Assembly: GCA_964390005.1 (NCBI GenBank)
Contig: CAYMGM010000022.1
Location: forward strand, 1 to 25,049
Direction of reading: 5' to 3'
Length of the DNA stretch: 25,049 bases
Origin: CAYMGM01 sp964390005
GTDB taxonomy: Bacteria > Pseudomonadota > Alphaproteobacteria > UBA9219
The position numbers and the translations under genes were made by a program. The number at the start of each line of letters is the position of its first letter. The first letter of the stretch is position 1. Below, piece by piece: positions 23,009-25,049 of this stretch. The notes beneath the pieces are model-generated. The model ran no database searches and was not told the DNA's origin. It saw only the letters and a program-made list of their open reading frames with translations.

Positions 23009-24754
23009 TTATGGCATCTCGCAAGACCAGGCCTGACAAGACTGAAGAGAGATTTTGGTCGGTCCCATCTTATCAATCGGTGTGCCTGTCCCACAAAGTT
23101 CGCGGGCGGGGGTGGCGGCTACGGCAAAGCGTTCAATGTTGCTTTGCTTTCTGATTTCTGCGCAAGCATCGGAAAACGGCAGGCAAACTAACGGGTCTCG
23201 CGTCGTGACGTTGGCCGGATCGGACAAATCGATTTGGATCATCTCGTTCGGCTTGAAAAAGGCGGCAGCGTCGCGGGGCAGGTGCGACGGGCCTTGGTAG
23301 CTTGGCTTATGGTAAAACGCGAACAGCTTTCGCGTTTCCGGCAAATAATGCAAAATAACGCCGTCGTCCGTTTTCAGACGCACCAGTTTAATCTTATCTT
23401 CGATTTCTTGCGGCGTCAGGCCGCGCGGATCGACAATCTGTCCTTTGGTGTCCAAATAACGGAAGGTGCCGCCATCGGGAAGAATAAGATTGCGCAAAAG
23501 CCACAGGCGGAAAACGCGGTCGCGGTCATAGGCATCGACCGGGCGCAGCGGATGAAGTGGCGTCGAACGGATGCTGTGACGGAAGCGAAGGTCGATCGGC
23601 TTGATATCGCCCATCTGCGACGGGTCAATGGTTGCCGCCGCTTCATGAAGTTCGGATTTGATTTTCGAGCGCCCCAGCTTAATCGGTTGCTCATGGTTGC
23701 GAATAAGATGACGCCAAACTTTTGCGCCGCCGCGCAAGATGTTGAGGTCTTCGCGCTTGCCATAGTTGAAAATGAACGACAACGGCTTATCCAACAGCGT
23801 TGTGAGCGGCGATGTTTTTTCGATAAGGCTGATAGCGAAATGCGCGGCATGAAGGCCGATTTCGCGCGCGACCGAGCCAAAATCCTTACGCACCTCTTCT
23901 GTAATCGCAACGACGCGATCGCATAATTGTTCACTGGCGCGCGCAAACCATAATTTGGGGGCCTTCTTAAAGCTGACGGGCGTCAGGCCTTTTCGAATGG
24001 TTTGGCGACGGCTGGCAAAATCTTGGCCAATCAAGCTGCCGATGCCGTCGGGGTCGAATTGATCATGCGAGACAAGACCATTGCCTTTGATCATTTCTTG
24101 GACAGAAAGGCGCAGGCGTGGGGCGACGGCATCGGCAAGATGGTCGCGCATGCGTTTTAAAAAGCCTGTCGGCGCGCCAGCCGTTGCTTGCGCGCCACCG
24201 AAAAGGCGCGGCGGGACACCCGCCAATAAGTGGTGTTTGTTGCCTTTTGTCGTGATGTCGATTGAAACGGAACCGTCCGCTGTTTCTTGGACGTTATAGC
24301 CAACAAAAACCGAGCAGGATTCCGTCGGCGTCAACTGATGCAAAAGGCCTTCATGAAACATGATGCGCGGGATATCTTTGAGAAAGCTTTGAATTTCTCC
24401 TGGGACCCACGTGGCGTCCAGCAAAAGCTTGCCATCCTTGATCCAATCGTCGGCAAGGGATTGAAGCCCGCGAACCAAATACATAGAGCCCGGATTTTTA
24501 AAGACAAGCTCGCCCGATTTTTTATCGCGGACGATGGCAAGATCTTCTGTATTGAGGCCATAGAAAAGGAAAAAGGTGCGCGTGCTTTCTGCGTACCCTA
24601 AGCGAAAACAACCTTCGGCTGTTTGGATAAGGCCGTCACCATAAACCATCGGCGCGGCTGCATATAAGACGTCGCCATGAAGGTAGCGGTAAAGGTTATA
24701 AAGGCAGCGGTCGTCGCCTTTTTCGTGATCTTTTGCTTTGCGATGAAAAAACAT
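23009..24754 (-). CDS. Large cytoplasmic protein of unknown function (581 aa)
   Basis: I recognise no family. The product has no signal peptide and no membrane segment. The N-terminal third (about 30-165) alternates short hydrophobic strands (GDGLIQTAEGCFRLGYAEST, FFLFYGLNTEDLAIVRDKKSGELVF), suggesting a beta-rich domain. The middle (about 190-340) is helical (LKRMRDHLADAVAPRLRLSVQEMI, LCDRVVAITEEVRKDFG). The C-terminal third (about 400-580) is again mixed, with LRNLILPDGGTFRYLDTKGQ and a Cys-containing tail (LCGTGTP, SLQSCQAWSC). Codon use looks like its neighbours. The ATG at 24754 has no visible ribosome site and is preceded by a T-rich stretch on its own strand, so a downstream start is possible. 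It appears monocistronic. Confidence 0.75.
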   Translation of the reverse strand: MFFHRKAKDHEKGDDRCLYNLYRYLHGDVLYAAAPMVYGDGLIQTAEGCFRLGYAESTRTFFLFYGLNTEDLAIVRDKKSGELVFKNPGSMYLVRGLQSLADDWIKDGKLLLDATWVPGEIQSFLKDIPRIMFHEGLLHQLTPTESCSVFVGYNVQETADGSVSIDITTKGNKHHLLAGVPPRLFGGAQATAGAPTGFLKRMRDHLADAVAPRLRLSVQEMIKGNGLVSHDQFDPDGIGSLIGQDFASRRQTIRKGLTPVSFKKAPKLWFARASEQLCDRVVAITEEVRKDFGSVAREIGLHAAHFAISLIEKTSPLTTLLDKPLSFIFNYGKREDLNILRGGAKVWRHLIRNHEQPIKLGRSKIKSELHEAAATIDPSQMGDIKPIDLRFRHSIRSTPLHPLRPVDAYDRDRVFRLWLLRNLILPDGGTFRYLDTKGQIVDPRGLTPQEIEDKIKLVRLKTDDGVILHYLPETRKLFAFYHKPSYQGPSHLPRDAAAFFKPNEMIQIDLSDPANVTTRDPLVCLPFSDACAEIRKQSNIERFAVAATPARELCGTGTPIDKMGPTKISLQSCQAWSCEMP

Positions 24755-24940
24755 AAAAAAACCGAAATAAAATAAGTTTCGTTTCTCAAATTATATAAAA
24801 AAAGAAGCGCTGAGCAAAACTTACAGACCCCCGGACAGCGGATGAAAAAGACCTAAAAATAAAATGTTAAAAAACAAAAAGATAGGATGGGGGCGGCTAA
24901 AGGTTAAAACCTTAACGATTGTTTTTAAAGCCCGCGAGAA
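24755..24940. other. Intergenic A-rich stretch, no gene seen
   Basis: This region has A runs on the plus strand and a small palindrome AAGGTT-AA-AACCTT (24900-24913) followed by GTTTTT. It must contain the promoter of the minus-strand orphan gene. No frame with coding character is visible. Confidence 0.45.
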
Positions 24941-24972
24941 TTGACGGCTTGACTTTTAAGGGCGCGGGCTTT
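24927..24972. repeat. 10-bp perfect inverted repeat in the tRNA promoter region
   Basis: AAAGCCCGCG (24927-24936) and CGCGGGCTTT (24963-24972) are exact complements separated by 26 nt. The right arm falls in the -35/-10 spacer of the candidate tRNA promoter and its last base is the first base of the -10. It could be a regulator site or a hairpin in a longer transcript. Confidence 0.6.
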
Positions 24973-24977
24973 ACCTA
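24949..24977 (+). promoter_or_regulatory. Candidate promoter for tRNA-Leu
   Basis: TTGACT (24949-24954), a 17-nt spacer and TACCTA (24972-24977) lie about 20 nt before the tRNA. The -35 and spacing are good and the -10 is weak. A second TTGACG at 24941-24946 lies just upstream. Confidence 0.45.
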
Positions 24978-24996
24978 AGCACACTCTGATGGCCGT

Positions 24997-25049
24997 GCCC
25001 AGATGGCGGAATTGGTAGACGCGCAGGTTTCAGGTACCTGTGGCAGCAA
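24997..25049 (+). tRNA. tRNA-Leu(CAG), 3' part beyond the window
   Basis: The sequence shows the acceptor strand GCCCAGA, a leucine-type D arm (GCGGAATTGGTAGACGCGC) and an anticodon stem CAGGT/ACCTG around loop TTCAGGT, giving anticodon CAG. The start of a long variable arm (GTGGCAGCAA) follows, as in class II leucine tRNAs. The T arm and acceptor 3' strand lie beyond 25049. Confidence 0.95.

Overview
The window is chromosomal DNA from an alphaproteobacterium, roughly 50-55% G+C by eye. The protein families point that way: a phasin, an NfeD/SPFH pair, a DacF-like carboxypeptidase with a SPOR domain, an autotransporter, and the dispersed palindromic repeat often mis-translated as 'VIPAKAGIQ/WIPAFAGMT'. 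The order cannot be settled from sequence alone; a Rhodospirillales-like or Micavibrio-like lineage is a guess. No phage, plasmid or complete insertion-sequence genes are present.

Layout. Positions 1-385 hold a truncated copy of a composite inverted-repeat element. Positions 405-3189 (minus strand) carry two tandem exported paralogues, one of them enlarged by LamG and glycine-rich domains but frameshifted, and then a small exported protein. Positions 3351-6829 (plus) carry nfeD, an SPFH/stomatin gene, tsaD and gpsA; tsaD and gpsA overlap. Positions 6829-7246 hold the complete 418-bp element, lying exactly between the stop codons of gpsA and a convergent gene. Positions 8024-12734 (plus) hold a SnoaL-fold protein with a Lys/Ala/Pro-rich tail and a 1268-residue autotransporter. 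Positions 12731-15783 hold argB with a coupled WD40-like gene (minus), and divergent argC (plus). Positions 15780-18127 (minus) hold a D-Ala-D-Ala carboxypeptidase with a SPOR domain followed by a 2-hydroxyacid dehydrogenase. Positions 18403-20463 (plus) hold a phasin and a mannose-1-phosphate guanylyltransferase. Positions 20460-24754 (minus) hold a ribokinase-family kinase, a two-gene HAD phosphatase/RibK-like unit and a 581-residue orphan. A tRNA-Leu(CAG) begins at 24997 and runs off the end.

The genes are mostly housekeeping (t6A modification, phospholipid precursor, arginine, peptidoglycan, nucleotide sugar) mixed with exported or surface proteins. The most interesting signal is architectural. 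Three convergent gene pairs end in interlocked 4-nt stop codons (TTAA, TTAA, CTAA). The fourth pair, gpsA and its partner, would do the same (CTAG) if the 418-bp element were removed together with one TA. The element therefore looks like a MITE inserted at TA inside an interlocked stop, and its own terminal hairpins may now act as terminators for both genes. A second candidate novelty is the HAD phosphatase coupled to a protein resembling CTP-dependent riboflavin kinase.
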